Positions 35,137-46,200 of a stretch of DNA of 64,000 nt are shown here, piece by piece. Positions within the stretch are counted from its first letter, which is position 1. The number at the start of each line of letters is the position of its first letter. The notes under the pieces are model-generated. The model saw nothing but the letters and a program-made list of their open reading frames with translations. It had not been told where the DNA came from and made no database searches. Source of the stretch: Pseudomonas viridiflava (GTDB taxonomy: Bacteria > Pseudomonadota > Gammaproteobacteria > Pseudomonadales > Pseudomonadaceae); NCBI RefSeq assembly GCF_001642795.1, contig NZ_LKEH01000045.1:15802-79801 (forward strand), read 5' to 3'. Both the position numbers and the translations under genes were made by a program.

Positions 35137-35751
35137 TTACTCTGCAGCGCCTTCTTCTGCTTCGCCTTCGTCTTCGTCTTTGACGATACGCGGTGCGTGG
35201 ACGTTGGCGATTGCCAGGTCGGTACCGTGTGCCAAAGCGACGAACTCAACGCCTTTAGGGGCTTTCAGTTCGGACAGGTGAACGTTGTCACCCACTTCCA
35301 GCGCGCCCAGGTCAACTTCGATGAACTCAGGCAGGTCTTTCGGCAGGCAGGTCACTTCCAGTTCAGTGGTAGTGTGCGAGATCTCGCCGCCTTTCTTGAC
35401 CGGAGCTTCTTCGTTGATGAAGTGGATCGGCACGATAGCGGTCAGTTTCTGACCAGCGATAACGCGCACGAAGTCAGCGTGCATCACGTGGCCTTTGGCC
35501 GGGTGACGCTGCAGGGCCTTGATCAGAACGTTTTGCTTCTTACCAGCAACGTTCAGTTCGATAACGTGGCTGAAAGCAGCTTCGTTTTCGAGCAGTTTTG
35601 CAACTTCCTTGGCCAGCATGCTGATGGACTCAGGGGCTTTGTCACCACCGTAGACAACAGCTGGAACCAGGCTAGCGAGACGACGCAGGCGGCGGCTCGC
35701 ACCTTTCCCCAGGTCGGAACGCTGTTCAGCATTCAGAGTAAAATCGTTCAT
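35137..35751 (-). CDS. rplY: 50S ribosomal protein L25/general stress protein Ctc
   Basis: 204 residues from ATG 35751 (GGAG 8 nt before). This is the long Ctc form: an N-terminal L25 5S-rRNA-binding domain ([28 protein letters not shown]) and a C-terminal TL5-like beta domain, ending in an acidic Glu/Asp-rich tail. It lies between prs and pth, the usual order. Confidence 0.95.
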   Translation of the reverse strand: MNDFTLNAEQRSDLGKGASRRLRRLASLVPAVVYGGDKAPESISMLAKEVAKLLENEAAFSHVIELNVAGKKQNVLIKALQRHPAKGHVMHADFVRVIAGQKLTAIVPIHFINEEAPVKKGGEISHTTTELEVTCLPKDLPEFIEVDLGALEVGDNVHLSELKAPKGVEFVALAHGTDLAIANVHAPRIVKDEDEGEAEEGAAE

Positions 35752-35814
35752 GTTGTTTCTCCAAAATAACCACATTCACAATGGCGTTTGCGACCAGCGC
35801 CAGAGCGATATGGG

Positions 35815-35860
35815 CAAAAAAGCCCCGCCCTGACCGAATGCCAGGGCGGGGCGCTTTTCG
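35815..35860 (-). terminator. Terminator after prs
   Basis: On the minus strand GCCCCGCCCTG and CAGGGCGGGGC pair around a 9-nt loop, followed by six T, 30 bp after the prs stop. rplY therefore probably has its own promoter or depends on read-through. Confidence 0.85.
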
Positions 35861-35889
35861 TCGACGAAATGCAGGCTTAGGGAGAACCC

Positions 35890-36831
35890 TTAGCGGAACA
35901 TCGCGCTGATCGATTCTTCGTTGCTGATGCGGCGAACCGCTTCGGCGACTACCGGTGCAATATCCAGTTGGCGGATACGGCTACAGGCTTGTGCTGCAGC
36001 GGACAACGGGATGGTGTTCGTCACCACCAGTTCGTCCAGCACGGAATTTTCAATGTTTTCGATCGCCCGACCCGACAGCACAGGATGTGTGCAGTAGGCA
36101 AAGACCTTGGCAGCGCCATGCTCTTTCAGGGCCTTGGCCGCGTGGCACAGGGTGCCGGCGGTGTCGACCATGTCATCGACCAGAATACAGGTACGCCCTT
36201 CGACATCACCGATGATATGCATCACTTCGGAGTGATTGGCTTTCTCACGGCGTTTGTCAATGATCCCGAGATCCACGCCCAGGGATTTGGCCACTGCTCG
36301 TGCACGCACGACGCCGCCGATATCCGGGGAAACGATCATCAGGTTTTCAAAGCGCTGGTCTTCGATGTCATCCACCAGAACGGGGGAGCCGTAGATATTA
36401 TCTACCGGAATATCGAAGAAGCCCTGGATCTGGTCAGCATGAAGATCAACCGTGAGAACACGATCGATACCCACCACGGTCAGCATATCGGCGACGACTT
36501 TCGCGCTGATAGCCACACGTGCGGAACGCGGACGGCGGTCCTGACGGGCATAACCAAAGTAGGGAATCACAGCAGTGATTCGGGACGCTGAGGAGCGGCG
36601 GAAGGCATCAGCCATCACGACGAGTTCCATCAGGTTGTCATTTGTCGGAGCGCAGGTCGGCTGAATGATGAAGACGTCTTTACCGCGGACGTTTTCATTA
36701 ATCTCAGTGCTGATTTCGCCGTCGGAGAACTTACCAACAGAAACATCACCCAGTGGGATATGCAGCTGACGTACTACACGCCGAGCGAGATCGGGGTTAG
36801 CATTCCCCGTAAAGACCATCATCTTGGACAC
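35890..36831 (-). CDS. prs: Ribose-phosphate pyrophosphokinase
   Basis: 313 residues. It makes PRPP from ribose-5-phosphate and ATP for nucleotides, His, Trp and NAD. Visible are [16 protein letters not shown], the ATP loop [26 protein letters not shown], and the PRPP loop [18 protein letters not shown]. It lies just downstream of tRNA-Gln and ispE. Confidence 0.97.
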   Translation of the reverse strand: MSKMMVFTGNANPDLARRVVRQLHIPLGDVSVGKFSDGEISTEINENVRGKDVFIIQPTCAPTNDNLMELVVMADAFRRSSASRITAVIPYFGYARQDRRPRSARVAISAKVVADMLTVVGIDRVLTVDLHADQIQGFFDIPVDNIYGSPVLVDDIEDQRFENLMIVSPDIGGVVRARAVAKSLGVDLGIIDKRREKANHSEVMHIIGDVEGRTCILVDDMVDTAGTLCHAAKALKEHGAAKVFAYCTHPVLSGRAIENIENSVLDELVVTNTIPLSAAAQACSRIRQLDIAPVVAEAVRRISNEESISAMFR

Positions 36832-36876
36832 GCGCAGTACCTAGAGGCTGAGGGTAACCTGGATGAGTATGGAAAA

Positions 36877-36951
36877 TGGCAGGGGCGGCTGGATTCGAAC
36901 CAACGCATGGCAGGATCAAAACCTGCTGCCTTACCGCTTGGCGACGCCCCT
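36877..36951 (-). tRNA. tRNA-Gln (TTG)
   Basis: A 75-nt cloverleaf with encoded CCA. AGGGGCG pairs with CGCCCCT, the D-arm has GTCGCCAAGCGG, the anticodon loop TTTTGAT gives TTG, and the T-arm has GGTTCGAATCC. It lies between ispE and prs, a conserved position in Pseudomonas. Confidence 0.95.
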
Positions 36952-36988
36952 GTATTGAATCAATCGAGTGCCTTGCACTCAATTCCTG

Positions 36989-37843
36989 CTACAGATTTTG
37001 AAGCTTGCGATGCAACATCGAAATGTTACTTCCTTTCGCGACAAACCCTGTAAGGGTCTCTGTAAGAAGGGCCGAGACTTTATCAGCTTCAGCTTTGTTT
37101 GGGAAGGCCCCAAACACACAACTTCCAGTTCCGGTTAATTTTGCTTCGGTAAAATTACCTAACAAATTCAAAGCGTTACGTACTTCTGGGTAACGCCTCT
37201 CTACAACCGCTTTACAGTCATTTCGACTGTTTCCCTTGGGAACGGGGCGCACTTTAATGGGCGGCGAGTCGCGTGTCAACAACGGATCTGAAAAAATTTC
37301 TGCTGTACTTACAGCGACTTGCGGAACAAGCACCAAATACCAAGGTTCTTCGGGGTTTACGGGGGTCAGAATTTCTCCGACGCCTTCTGCAAACGCCGCG
37401 TGGCCACGGACGAAAACCGGTACATCGGCACCGAGCGTAAGGCCCAGCGCGGCGAGACGATCTTCATCCCAGCCAAGATTCCACAAATGGTTAAGACCCA
37501 GCAGGGTGGTCGCGGCGTCAGAGCTGCCGCCACCAATGCCGCCGCCCATGGGCAGGCGTTTTTCCAGCCAGATATCCATGCCGAGCTTGCAGCCCGACTG
37601 TTTCTGAAGCGCCCGGGCCGCCTTTACGATCAGATTGCTGTCGTGTGGAACGCCCGGCACATCGATCTGCAGGCAAATCTCACCGTCTTCGCGAATGGCG
37701 AAGCCCAGTTCGTCGCCGTGATCGAGAAACTGAAAGATCGTCTGCAACTCATGATAGCCGTCAGGGCGGCGTCCCAGAATGTGCAGCATCAGGTTCAGTT
37801 TTGCCGGGGCGGGCAGAACCAGTTGTGGCGTGTTCATGTTCAC
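36989..37843 (-). CDS. ispE: 4-diphosphocytidyl-2-C-methyl-D-erythritol kinase
   Basis: 284 residues, GHMP kinase of the MEP isoprenoid pathway. [23 protein letters not shown] contains the substrate Lys/Asp region (shown partly as [14 protein letters not shown]). [15 protein letters not shown] is the ATP loop, and [11 protein letters not shown] the C-terminal motif. The ATG overlaps the lolB stop by 4 nt. A second Met two codons in is an alternative start. Confidence 0.95.
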   Translation of the reverse strand: MNMNTPQLVLPAPAKLNLMLHILGRRPDGYHELQTIFQFLDHGDELGFAIREDGEICLQIDVPGVPHDSNLIVKAARALQKQSGCKLGMDIWLEKRLPMGGGIGGGSSDAATTLLGLNHLWNLGWDEDRLAALGLTLGADVPVFVRGHAAFAEGVGEILTPVNPEEPWYLVLVPQVAVSTAEIFSDPLLTRDSPPIKVRPVPKGNSRNDCKAVVERRYPEVRNALNLLGNFTEAKLTGTGSCVFGAFPNKAEADKVSALLTETLTGFVAKGSNISMLHRKLQNL

Positions 37844-38457
37844 TGCCCCAGTTTGCGAGGCTGCCAGTCCTTGATGACCAGCGTGACGTCGAGGTCCTGG
37901 CCGTGCAGTTTCACGCGCTCGGGCAGCCAGTAGCCGTTCTGTTCGACGTAACTCAGGTACTCGACCTGCCAGCCGTCCTGATCAAGGGTCGCCAGACGAC
38001 TGTCGCCGTCAAGGGTGACCTGGCTTTTGCTGTCCGGTGCGGGAAGGCCGCGTACCCACCACACAAGGTGAGAAACCGGAAGTCTCCAGCCGAGCTGGTC
38101 CTGTAGAAGCTCTTCAGGGGTCTTGGCTTCGTAGCGACCCTGGTTGGCCACTTCGAGTGCGACTGCGCCGGGTCTGCCGGTCAGGCGCGCAGCACCACGA
38201 CCCAATGGGCCGGAGAGACGGATGTCGTAATAGTCCTGACGCTGCAGCCAGAACAGCGTGCCGCTGCCGGAGTCTTTCGGCGCGCGAATACCGACCTTGC
38301 CGTTGATCTGCCAGCCGTCGAGGCTGCTCAGTTGCTGTTTGTGTTCGCGCCATTGCGCGGGATCGCCCTTGCCCTGAACCGATTCGCGGGAAGTGAGGCC
38401 GGCACAGCCGGCGAGCAGGGCGATGAGGCTGAATACAACTACGTGGCGCAAAAACAT
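37840..38457 (-). CDS. lolB: Outer membrane lipoprotein LolB
   Basis: 205 residues. Signal peptide with lipobox LLAGC (Cys18), then the LolB beta-barrel-like fold with [19 protein letters not shown] and [16 protein letters not shown]. It receives lipoproteins from LolA and inserts them in the outer membrane. It follows the TPR lipoprotein gene by 4 nt, starting the lolB-ispE pair. Confidence 0.95.
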   Translation of the reverse strand: MFLRHVVVFSLIALLAGCAGLTSRESVQGKGDPAQWREHKQQLSSLDGWQINGKVGIRAPKDSGSGTLFWLQRQDYYDIRLSGPLGRGAARLTGRPGAVALEVANQGRYEAKTPEELLQDQLGWRLPVSHLVWWVRGLPAPDSKSQVTLDGDSRLATLDQDGWQVEYLSYVEQNGYWLPERVKLHGQDLDVTLVIKDWQPRKLGQ

Positions 38458-38461
38458 AACG

Positions 38462-40189
38462 TCAAAGGGTCTCTGATCCGGTCAAGCGCCGCAGGGTGCT
38501 GCGCAGAATAGGGCTGTCGGGTTGCTGTTCCAGGGCCTTGGCCCAGACTTTTCGGGCTTCGCTCTGTTGGCCTTTGGCCCAGAGCACTTCACCCAGGTGA
38601 GCGGCAACTTCGTGGTCGGGGAAGCGTTCGAGGGCCTTGCGCAGCAGGCGTTCGGCCTCGTCCAGATTGCCCATTCTATAATTGACCCAGCCAAGGCTGT
38701 CGAGAACGGCCGGGTCATCGGGGTTTATCGAGTGAGCCTTTTCGATCAGTGCTCGGGCCTCGGCATAGCGCGTGGTGCGGTCGGAAAGCGTATAGCCCAA
38801 TGCGTTCAGGGCCATGGCGTTTTCAGGCTCGCGCTTGATGATCGAGCGCAGATCCTTTTCCATCTGCGCCAGATCATTGCGCTTTTCGGCGAGCATCGCC
38901 CGGGTGTAGAGCAGGTTTATGTCGTCCGGGTATTGCTTGAGCGCCTGAGTAAGAACCTGCCAGCCGCGGTCCGCGTGATCGTTGCTGGTCAGGGTTTCGG
39001 CTTCAATCAGATAAAGCTGTATGGCGTATTCCGGCTGGGTGTCGCGAGCCTCGGCCAGACGCTTGGAGGCTTCTGCGGCGTTGCCATTGCTGATCAGGAT
39101 GTCGCTCTGACGCAGTTGTGCCGTCAGGAAATCAGTGCCGGGACCGACCTGGGCGTATTCATCCAGCGCGCTTTGCGGGTCATCGCGTTCTTCGTGAATG
39201 CGGCCCAGATTCAGGTGAGCCGAATCAACGTGGGCACCGCGAGCGATGAGTTCTTCCAGATAACCAGCCGCTTCATCCCAGGCCTTGGCTTCCAGGCAGA
39301 CCAGTGCCAGCGAAAAGCGCAGGTCGTCGTCTTCCGGATACTGCTGCAAAAGGCTGGAGAACTGCACCTTTGCATCATTCATGCGGTTCTGTTCCACCAG
39401 CATGCGGGCATAGGTCAGGCGCAGACGTTTGTCTTCGGGGTATTTCTTGATGCTTTTTTCAAGGATCGGCAGTGCTTCCTTGCCGCGGCCCATGCTTTGC
39501 AGCAGGCGGGTGCGCAGCAGGATCGGCGCTACTTCGCCTTCCTTGGGTGGATTGTCTTCCAGCAGCTTGAGCGATTGTTCGGAGTCGCCGTTCTGCTGGA
39601 GCAACAAGGCCTTGCCGAAGATCAGTTGACCGTTATTCGGGTATTTGCCCAGCAATCGGTCAAAGCTCTTGAGCAGACCATTGCGCGTATCGGAATCGGT
39701 TTCGGCAGCGGACAGTGCCAGGAAGTCGAAATGCGTGTCGCCCTGACCCTGCAGCACCTTTTCCATATAAGCCATGGAATCGTCGTAGCGGCCGGAGCGC
39801 GCCAGTTGAATCGCGGCGGCCCGTTGCGCCTCAAGGTTCTTCGGGTCGTTTCTGGCCCAGATCAGCGCGGTTTCCAGGGCCGACTGGTCGGCACCCATGT
39901 ATTCGGCGATGCGATAGGCACGTTCGGAAACGCCCGGATCCTGAGTCTTGATCGCCTGGGTCACGTAGTTGTCCAGCGCGATGTCGAAGCGGTTGCGTTG
40001 GCCAGCCAGCTCCGCGCTCAGCAGGCTGACAAGGGTCTCCTGAGTGAACGAACCATAAACCTGCGGCTTGGTTTCAGGCGCGGGCGGGGTGTCTTTCTGC
40101 GCAGTATCGGGCTGCGACGCAACGGGGGTCATGGACTGACAGCCGCCTAGAAAGGCCAGGGCAAGGAACAACGCGGAGAATCTATTCAT
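38462..40189 (-). CDS. TPR-repeat outer-membrane lipoprotein
   Basis: 575 residues from ATG 40189. Signal peptide with lipobox LGGC (Cys18), then about a dozen tetratricopeptide-type helical repeats (for example [20 protein letters not shown] and [20 protein letters not shown]). It is the homologue of the TPR protein found before lolB in all Pseudomonas. It probably scaffolds an envelope complex; the precise role is not evident. A start 29 codons upstream is rejected because it would bury the signal peptide. Confidence 0.92.
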   Translation of the reverse strand: MNRFSALFLALAFLGGCQSMTPVASQPDTAQKDTPPAPETKPQVYGSFTQETLVSLLSAELAGQRNRFDIALDNYVTQAIKTQDPGVSERAYRIAEYMGADQSALETALIWARNDPKNLEAQRAAAIQLARSGRYDDSMAYMEKVLQGQGDTHFDFLALSAAETDSDTRNGLLKSFDRLLGKYPNNGQLIFGKALLLQQNGDSEQSLKLLEDNPPKEGEVAPILLRTRLLQSMGRGKEALPILEKSIKKYPEDKRLRLTYARMLVEQNRMNDAKVQFSSLLQQYPEDDDLRFSLALVCLEAKAWDEAAGYLEELIARGAHVDSAHLNLGRIHEERDDPQSALDEYAQVGPGTDFLTAQLRQSDILISNGNAAEASKRLAEARDTQPEYAIQLYLIEAETLTSNDHADRGWQVLTQALKQYPDDINLLYTRAMLAEKRNDLAQMEKDLRSIIKREPENAMALNALGYTLSDRTTRYAEARALIEKAHSINPDDPAVLDSLGWVNYRMGNLDEAERLLRKALERFPDHEVAAHLGEVLWAKGQQSEARKVWAKALEQQPDSPILRSTLRRLTGSETL

Positions 40190-40415
40190 ATATAAGAAGG
40201 GCGGCTTACCTGCGGTTTGGATCATCATGACACAAGGCTGTTGGCAAACCCACAGCCGTCGGAAAAAGTACTGCAATGCTTATTTTAGCGGTGCTGCAGG
40301 CCTGCACGGGCGGCCTGCGACGAGCGATTCTAGTGGGACAATAATATGCGGTGGTTGTTCTGAGCTTATTGAAGTAGGACAATTGCCGGCTTCACGTCAC
40401 AACCAGCGACCCTGA
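40190..40415. promoter_or_regulatory. Divergent promoter region, lolB operon and hemA
   Basis: 226 bp with AT-rich segments. It must drive the TPR-lolB-ispE genes to the left and hemA-prfA-prmC-moeB-murI to the right. No distinct operator seen. Confidence 0.5.
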
Positions 40416-41693
40416 ATGGCCTTCCTTGCACTTGGTATCAACCATAAGACCGCCTCGGTCGACGTTCGCGAGCGCGTGGCATTTACGCCCGAACAGTTGG
40501 TTGAGGCCCTGCAGCAGCTGTGTCGCCTGACGCATAGCCGTGAAGCGGCGATCCTTTCGACCTGCAATCGCAGTGAGCTGTACATCGAGCACGACGAGCT
40601 GGTGGCTGATCAGATCCTGGCCTGGCTCGCCGATTATCATCATCTGAGCCTGGATGAGCTGCGCGCCAGCGCCTATGTCCACGAAGACGACGAGGCCGTG
40701 CGGCACATGATGCGCGTGGCGTCGGGTCTCGATTCTCTGGTATTGGGCGAGCCGCAGATTCTCGGCCAGATGAAATCGGCGTACGCTGTCGCCCGCGAGG
40801 CGGGTACCGTCGGTCCGTTGCTCGGCCGACTGTTCCAGGCCACGTTCAGCGCTGCCAAACAGGTGCGCACGGACACCGCCATTGGCGAGAACCCGGTATC
40901 GGTAGCGTTTGCCGCCGTCAGTCTGGCCAAACAGATTTTCAGCGATCTGCAGCGCAGTCAGGCGTTGCTGATCGGCGCGGGCGAGACCATCACACTGGTC
41001 GCCCGGCATTTGCACGACCTTGGCGTCAAACGCATCGTGGTCGCCAACCGCACGCTGGAGCGCGCGAGTATTCTGGCCGCCGAGTTCGGTGCCCATGCGG
41101 TGTTGCTGTCGGATATTCCGGCCGAGCTGGTCAACAGCGACATTGTCATCAGCTCGACGGCCAGTCAGCTGCCGATCCTGGGCAAGGGCGCTGTTGAAAG
41201 TGCGCTGAAACTGCGCAAGCACAAGCCGATCTTCATGGTCGATATTGCCGTACCCCGCGATATCGAGCCGGAAGTCGGCGAACTGGATGACGTTTATCTG
41301 TACAGCGTCGATGACCTGCATGAAGTCGTCGCCGAGAATCTCAAGAGTCGTCAGGGCGCAGCGCTGGCCGCTGAACAGCTGGTCAGTGCCGGTGCCGAGG
41401 ACTTCATGTCCCGCCTGCGTGAGTTGGCGGCAGTCGATGTGCTGCGCGCCTATCGCCAGCAGAGCGAGCGGCTGCGGGACGAAGAGCTGAGCAAGGCCCA
41501 GCGCATGCTCGCCAATGGCAGTAACGCGGAAGACGTACTGGTGCAGCTGGCGCGCGGTCTGACCAACAAATTGCTGCACGCTCCGAGCGTTCAGCTCAAG
41601 AAGCTGTCTGCCGAAGGCCGCGTCGATGCGCTGGCCATGGCTCAGGAACTTTTTGCCCTCGGTGAGGGCTCGACGGATAAAACCCCGCAATGA
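40416..41693 (+). CDS. hemA: Glutamyl-tRNA reductase
   Basis: 425 residues. First step of C5 haem synthesis, glutamyl-tRNA to glutamate-1-semialdehyde. Catalytic Cys in [11 protein letters not shown] (Cys50), [18 protein letters not shown] Rossmann region [17 protein letters not shown], and the C-terminal dimerisation helices. Its stop overlaps the prfA start by 4 nt. Conserved gene order. Confidence 0.97.
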   Translation: MAFLALGINHKTASVDVRERVAFTPEQLVEALQQLCRLTHSREAAILSTCNRSELYIEHDELVADQILAWLADYHHLSLDELRASAYVHEDDEAVRHMMRVASGLDSLVLGEPQILGQMKSAYAVAREAGTVGPLLGRLFQATFSAAKQVRTDTAIGENPVSVAFAAVSLAKQIFSDLQRSQALLIGAGETITLVARHLHDLGVKRIVVANRTLERASILAAEFGAHAVLLSDIPAELVNSDIVISSTASQLPILGKGAVESALKLRKHKPIFMVDIAVPRDIEPEVGELDDVYLYSVDDLHEVVAENLKSRQGAALAAEQLVSAGAEDFMSRLRELAAVDVLRAYRQQSERLRDEELSKAQRMLANGSNAEDVLVQLARGLTNKLLHAPSVQLKKLSAEGRVDALAMAQELFALGEGSTDKTPQ

Positions 41694-42772
41694 AAGCTTC
41701 ACTGCTCAACAAGCTGGATGTGCTCAGCGACCGCTTCGAGGAACTGACTGCGTTGCTGGGCGATGCAGAAGTCATCAGCGATCAGACCAAATTTCGCGCC
41801 TATTCCCGTGAATACGCCGAGGTAGAGCCTGTTATCGCGCTCTACAATCAGCGCATCAAGCTGGTGGCCGATCTCGAAGGCGCTCAGGCACTGCTCAAGG
41901 ACAGTGACCCGGACATGCGTGAAATGGCGGTCGAGGAAGTTCGAGAGACCAAACTGCAGTTGGTCGAACTGGAAGCTGAGTTGCAGCGCCTGTTGCTGCC
42001 CAAAGACCCTAACGACGGCCGTAACGTGTTTCTGGAAATACGCGCCGGTACCGGCGGCGACGAAGCGGCAATTTTTTCCGGCGACCTGTTTCGCATGTAT
42101 TCGCGTTATGCCGAACGACGTGGCTGGCGCGTGGAAGTATTGTCCGAGAACGAAGGCGAACATGGCGGCTACAAGGAAGTCATTGCCCGCGTCGAAGGCG
42201 AGAACGTCTACGGCAAGCTGAAGTTCGAGTCCGGTGCGCATCGGGTGCAGCGTGTACCCGAAACCGAATCCCAGGGCCGCATTCATACGTCGGCCTGCAC
42301 GGTGGCTGTATTGCCGGAGCCTGATGAGCAGCAGGCGATCGAGATCAACCCGGCGGACCTGCGTGTCGACACCTACCGCTCCTCCGGTGCCGGTGGTCAG
42401 CACGTCAACAAGACCGACTCGGCGATCCGCATCACCCACTTGCCGTCAGGTATCGTCGTGGAGTGCCAGGAAGAGCGGTCGCAGCACAAGAACAGAGCGC
42501 GTGCGATGTCCTGGTTATCTGCCAAACTCAATGACCAGCAGACCAGCGCCGCGGCCAATGCGATTGCCAGCGAGCGCAAGCTGCTGGTGGGCTCCGGTGA
42601 TCGTTCGGAGCGTATTCGCACGTACAATTTCCCTCAGGGGCGAGTAACGGATCACCGCGTGAACCTGACCCTGTATTCGCTGGATGAAGTCATGGCCGGT
42701 GGAGTCGATGCAGTGATAGAACCGCTACTCGCTGAATATCAGGCTGATCAACTTGCGGCACTGGGTGAGTAA
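41690..42772 (+). CDS. prfA: Peptide chain release factor 1
   Basis: 360 residues. It reads UAA and UAG stops. The catalytic GGQ lies in [15 protein letters not shown], and the codon-recognition region is in [14 protein letters not shown] Gln methylation is done by the next gene product, PrmC, encoded immediately after with no gap. Confidence 0.98.
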   Translation: MKASLLNKLDVLSDRFEELTALLGDAEVISDQTKFRAYSREYAEVEPVIALYNQRIKLVADLEGAQALLKDSDPDMREMAVEEVRETKLQLVELEAELQRLLLPKDPNDGRNVFLEIRAGTGGDEAAIFSGDLFRMYSRYAERRGWRVEVLSENEGEHGGYKEVIARVEGENVYGKLKFESGAHRVQRVPETESQGRIHTSACTVAVLPEPDEQQAIEINPADLRVDTYRSSGAGGQHVNKTDSAIRITHLPSGIVVECQEERSQHKNRARAMSWLSAKLNDQQTSAAANAIASERKLLVGSGDRSERIRTYNFPQGRVTDHRVNLTLYSLDEVMAGGVDAVIEPLLAEYQADQLAALGE

Positions 42773-43606
42773 ATGACCATCATCGCCAGCTTGTTAAGAA
42801 GCGCTGAGCTTCCCGATTCCCCGACCGCCCGGCTCGACGCCGAGTTGCTGCTGGCCGCTGCCCTGGGCAAGCCCCGCAGCTTCCTGCACACCTGGCCCGA
42901 GCGCATTGTCAGCACTGAAGCGGCGCTGGCGTTCGCGGGTTACCTGCAACGTCGCCGTACCGGTGAGCCTGTCGCCTATATTCTGGGTCAGCAAGGCTTC
43001 TGGAAGCTCGACCTCGAAGTCGCGCCGCACACCCTGATTCCGCGACCCGAGACTGAAATGCTGGTCGAGGCCGCACTGGAGTTGGTGCCTGCTTTCGCGC
43101 CAACCCAGGTTCTGGACCTGGGAACGGGCACCGGAGCCATCGGTCTTGCGCTGGCCAATGACCGTCGGCAATGGAAAATCACGGCTGTTGATCGTGTGCC
43201 TGAAGCCGTGGAACTAGCCGAGCGCAATCGCCAGCGTCTGCAACTGGACAACGCCGAAGTTCTGAACAGCCACTGGTTCAGTGCGCTGGAAGGTCGGCAG
43301 TTCGATCTGATCATCAGCAACCCGCCGTACATCGCCGAAACCGATCCGCATCTCTCGATGGGCGATGTGCGTTTCGAACCAGGCAGTGCGCTCACCTCAG
43401 GCCCCGATGGTCTGGACGATCTGCGCACCATCATCAGCGAGGCGCCCGCTCACCTGACTCCGGGCGGCTGGTTGTTGCTGGAACATGGCTATGACCAGGG
43501 TCCTGCAGTGCGCGAGTTGCTGATCCGTCATGGCTTCGAGCGCATTCAGACCCGCCGTGATCTGGGTGAACATGAGCGTATTACCTTCGGATGCGTGCCG
43601 TGCTGA
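42773..43606 (+). CDS. prmC: Release factor glutamine methyltransferase
   Basis: 277 residues. Class I SAM methyltransferase: VLDLGTGTGAIGLALAND is motif I, and the catalytic NPPY is in LIISNPPYIAETD. It methylates the GGQ Gln of release factors. It abuts prfA and overlaps moeB by 16 nt. Confidence 0.97.
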   Translation: MTIIASLLRSAELPDSPTARLDAELLLAAALGKPRSFLHTWPERIVSTEAALAFAGYLQRRRTGEPVAYILGQQGFWKLDLEVAPHTLIPRPETEMLVEAALELVPAFAPTQVLDLGTGTGAIGLALANDRRQWKITAVDRVPEAVELAERNRQRLQLDNAEVLNSHWFSALEGRQFDLIISNPPYIAETDPHLSMGDVRFEPGSALTSGPDGLDDLRTIISEAPAHLTPGGWLLLEHGYDQGPAVRELLIRHGFERIQTRRDLGEHERITFGCVPC

Positions 43607-44370
43607 GTGATCAGGAGCTGCTGCGCTATAGCCGGCAGATCCTGCTGCAACACGTCGATATCGAAGGACAGTTGCGCCTAGGCAAGAGCCGCGCGCTGAT
43701 AGTAGGCCTTGGCGGGCTGGGCTCGCCGGTCGCCTTGTACCTGGCGGCTGCCGGAGTCGGCGAGCTGCACCTGGCAGACTTCGACAGTGTCGACCTGACC
43801 AATCTGCAACGCCAGATCATTCATGACACCCAGAGTGTCGGCATGGCCAAGGTGGATTCGGCCGTCGCCCGTCTGGCCGCCATCAACCCGGAAGTCCGGC
43901 TGGTCGCCCATCGTGAAGCGCTGGACGTCGATTCATTGCGCGCTGCGGTACAGGCCGTGGATCTGGTTCTGGACTGCTCCGATAACTTCTCGACCCGCGA
44001 GGCAGTCAATGCTGCGTGCGTGATGGCTGGCAAGCCGCTGGTCAGCGGCGCGGCCATTCGGCTCGAAGGTCAGCTGTCGGTGTTCGATCCGCGGCGCAGC
44101 GAGAGTCCCTGCTACCACTGCCTGTACGGGCATGGCAGCGAGGCCGAACTGACGTGTAGCGAAGCAGGTGTGATCGGTCCGCTGGTCGGGCTGGTGGGCA
44201 GTCTGCAGGCCCTTGAAGCGTTGAAGCTGCTCGCAGGTTTTGGCGAGCCGATGGTGGGTCGCCTGTTGTTGATCGATGCCTTGACCACCCGTTTTCGAGA
44301 ATTGAAGGTCAAGCGTGATCCCGGTTGCAGCGTCTGTGGTACGGCAAACGGGCAGGGCGAGCATGCTTGA
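43591..44370 (+). CDS. moeB: Molybdopterin-synthase adenylyltransferase (ThiF/MoeB family)
   Basis: 259 residues. ATP loop [34 protein letters not shown], and zinc cysteines in SPCYHCLYG and GCSVCG. It activates the C-terminus of MoaD (or ThiS) by adenylation. The start overlaps prmC; GTG 43600 is an alternative. A related ThiF function cannot be excluded from sequence alone. Confidence 0.92.
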   Translation: MRAVLSDQELLRYSRQILLQHVDIEGQLRLGKSRALIVGLGGLGSPVALYLAAAGVGELHLADFDSVDLTNLQRQIIHDTQSVGMAKVDSAVARLAAINPEVRLVAHREALDVDSLRAAVQAVDLVLDCSDNFSTREAVNAACVMAGKPLVSGAAIRLEGQLSVFDPRRSESPCYHCLYGHGSEAELTCSEAGVIGPLVGLVGSLQALEALKLLAGFGEPMVGRLLLIDALTTRFRELKVKRDPGCSVCGTANGQGEHA

Positions 44371-45178
44371 CGTTCACATGAGCTATGGCAGCGACGCTCC
44401 GGTAGGGGTGTTCGACTCCGGTGTCGGAGGCTTGTCAGTGCTGGGCGAGATTCGTCAGAGGCTGCCCCACGAATCGCTGATGTACCTGGCCGATTGCGGC
44501 CACATTCCGTATGGCGAAAAAAGCCCCGAGTACATCGTCGAGCGCTGCCTGACCATCGCCGGCTTCTTTCGCGAGCAGGGTGCCAAAGCGCTGGTCGTTG
44601 CGTGTAATACGGCCACGGCGGCAGGCGTTGCCCATATCCGTCAGCTTTACCCGGATTGGCCCATCGTGGGCATGGAGCCTGCGGTCAAACCGGCGGCCGA
44701 GGCGACCCGCAGCGGCGTTGTAGGCGTACTGGCGACGACGGGAACGCTGCAGAGCGCCCGCTTCGCCGCCTTGCTCGACAGGTTCGCCAGTGATGTTCGT
44801 GTGGTGACTCAGCCCTGCCCGGGGCTGGTCGAACTGATTGAAACCGGTGATCTGCAAAGCCCACAGATTCGTCAGTTGCTGGGTCGCTACGTCGAGCCTT
44901 TGCTGGCCGAGCGTTGCGACACTGTCATTCTGGGCTGCACGCATTACCCCTTCCTCAAACCACTGCTGCAGCAAATGCTCCCCGAGTCGGTCGCCCTGAT
45001 CGATACCGGCGCTGCGGTGGCGCGTCAGCTCGAACGTCTTCTGGACGCAAACGGTCTGCTCGCCAGTGGGCCTGCTCGCGAGACGTTGTATTGGTCCAGT
45101 GACGATCCTGACAAATTCAGAAAAGTCCTACGCAACCTATGGAAAACTTCCAGTAATGTGAGAAGCTTCCATTTGTAA
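44363..45178 (+). CDS. murI: Glutamate racemase
   Basis: 271 residues from ATG 44363. It makes D-glutamate for peptidoglycan. [18 protein letters not shown], catalytic Cys in [11 protein letters not shown] and Cys in [11 protein letters not shown] are all present. The start overlaps the end of moeB by 8 nt; an ATG five codons later (44378) is possible. Last gene of the hemA operon. Confidence 0.96.
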   Translation: MLDVHMSYGSDAPVGVFDSGVGGLSVLGEIRQRLPHESLMYLADCGHIPYGEKSPEYIVERCLTIAGFFREQGAKALVVACNTATAAGVAHIRQLYPDWPIVGMEPAVKPAAEATRSGVVGVLATTGTLQSARFAALLDRFASDVRVVTQPCPGLVELIETGDLQSPQIRQLLGRYVEPLLAERCDTVILGCTHYPFLKPLLQQMLPESVALIDTGAAVARQLERLLDANGLLASGPARETLYWSSDDPDKFRKVLRNLWKTSSNVRSFHL

Positions 45179-45294
45179 AAAAAACGTGAAAAAAATCGTT
45201 TCGGGGCTGAACTAACGCTTCGTCTGCGATTTCTATAAGCGCGACTGACCAAATTTAATACTGGTAACACTTCATACAATTTAGGGCGTTTCTC

Positions 45295-45813
45295 ATGAAG
45301 AGATTCTTTTGCATGGCTGTTTTTTCAGCCATCCTGGCGGGGCAAGTTTCAATGGCGCAGGCTGATGGCGTCGAGTTTTCGGTCGGTCAGACCGGCGAAT
45401 CGACCATGACCTATCGTCTGGGCGTTCAATTCGATTGGGACAAGAGCTGGCTGCAAAGCGACGTGGGTCGTCTGACCGGTTACTGGGATGGTGCCTACAC
45501 CTACTGGGACGGCAAGGATTACAAAGACAACCACAGTCTGTCGTTCTCTCCCGTTCTGGTCTATGAGTTCGCAGGCGGCAGCGTGAAGCCTTATATCGAG
45601 GCAGGTATCGGCGTTTCCGTGTTCTCGAACACTCAGGTTGAAGATCGCAAGTTTGGCTCGGCCTTCAACTTCGAAGACCGTGTCGGTTTCGGTCTGCGTT
45701 TCGCGGGCGGTCATGAGGTCGGCATCCGTGCCACTCACTACTCCAACGCCGGCATCAAACAGCCGAACGATGGTATCGAAAGCTACGCACTGCACTACAA
45801 AATGCCGTTCTGA
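45295..45813 (+). CDS. pagL: Lipid A 3-O-deacylase, PagL family
   Basis: 172 residues. Signal peptide MKRFFCMAVFSAILAGQ..AQA, then an eight-stranded barrel pattern ending in an aromatic (Phe172). The catalytic region RATHYSNAGIKQPNDGIES shows the His-x-Ser pair and the downstream Glu of PagL. It removes the 3-O acyl chain of lipid A at the outer membrane, lowering immune stimulation. Two hairpins (45828-45848, 45858-45880) follow the stop. Confidence 0.9.
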   Translation: MKRFFCMAVFSAILAGQVSMAQADGVEFSVGQTGESTMTYRLGVQFDWDKSWLQSDVGRLTGYWDGAYTYWDGKDYKDNHSLSFSPVLVYEFAGGSVKPYIEAGIGVSVFSNTQVEDRKFGSAFNFEDRVGFGLRFAGGHEVGIRATHYSNAGIKQPNDGIESYALHYKMPF

Positions 45814-45827
45814 TTCAAACCTGATCG

Positions 45828-45880
45828 TGCCAATGCGCTGCATTGGCATGCGTCCGGCAAGCTGCAGGTCTCACCTGCAG
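45828..45880. terminator. Two tandem hairpins between converging genes
   Basis: TGCCAATGC-GCT-GCATTGGCA and GCTGCAGGT-CTC-ACCTGCAGC lie between pagL and the end of the light-response operon. They lack T-tracts but are well placed to separate the converging transcripts. Confidence 0.5.
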
Positions 45881-45885
45881 CCCCG

Positions 45886-46200
45886 TCAAAGATACGCCGT
45901 CGCAATCCCCTTGCGCTCGTTCAGACAATCCTCAGCTCCCGCCTCGAATTCCCTGCAGATCAACGGTCGTTTCTCATAGATCGTGCACATCATCGTGTTG
46001 CGATCCAGCGCCGCGCACCAGCCGTCGTCCAGGCGCAGCATGACTTCGCCGCCCCAGTCATCGGTATCAATGTAACGCTCAGGCACACCCGTATCGGTGA
46101 TAAGCATCACCTCCAGTTGGCAGCAGCAGGCTGCGCAGGTGGAGCAGGTGACGGGTTCCTCGTCGATGACAAGTACGAGCGGGATGAGGGTGTCGTTCAG
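45886..46200 (-). CDS. YkgJ-family cysteine-cluster protein, probable CTG start
   Basis: About 104 residues. Cysteines CSTCAACCCQ, WCAALD, MCTIYEKRPLICREFE and DCL form the zinc- or iron-binding pattern of the YkgJ/UPF0153 family. Family members begin with NDTLIPLVLVID, and the only codon there is CTG at 46198-46200, overlapping the upstream stop as CTGA with GGGAGC before it. No ATG, GTG or TTG fits. It is the last gene of the operon; function unknown. Confidence 0.7.
   Translation of the reverse strand: MNDTLIPLVLVIDEEPVTCSTCAACCCQLEVMLITDTGVPERYIDTDDWGGEVMLRLDDGWCAALDRNTMMCTIYEKRPLICREFEAGAEDCLNERKGIATAYL

Noticed and set aside
38522-40150. A 542-codon plus-strand open frame
   Set aside because: Complete antisense shadow of the TPR lipoprotein; no ribosome-binding site and no domain.
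40392-41702. A 436-codon minus-strand frame
   Set aside because: Antisense of hemA.
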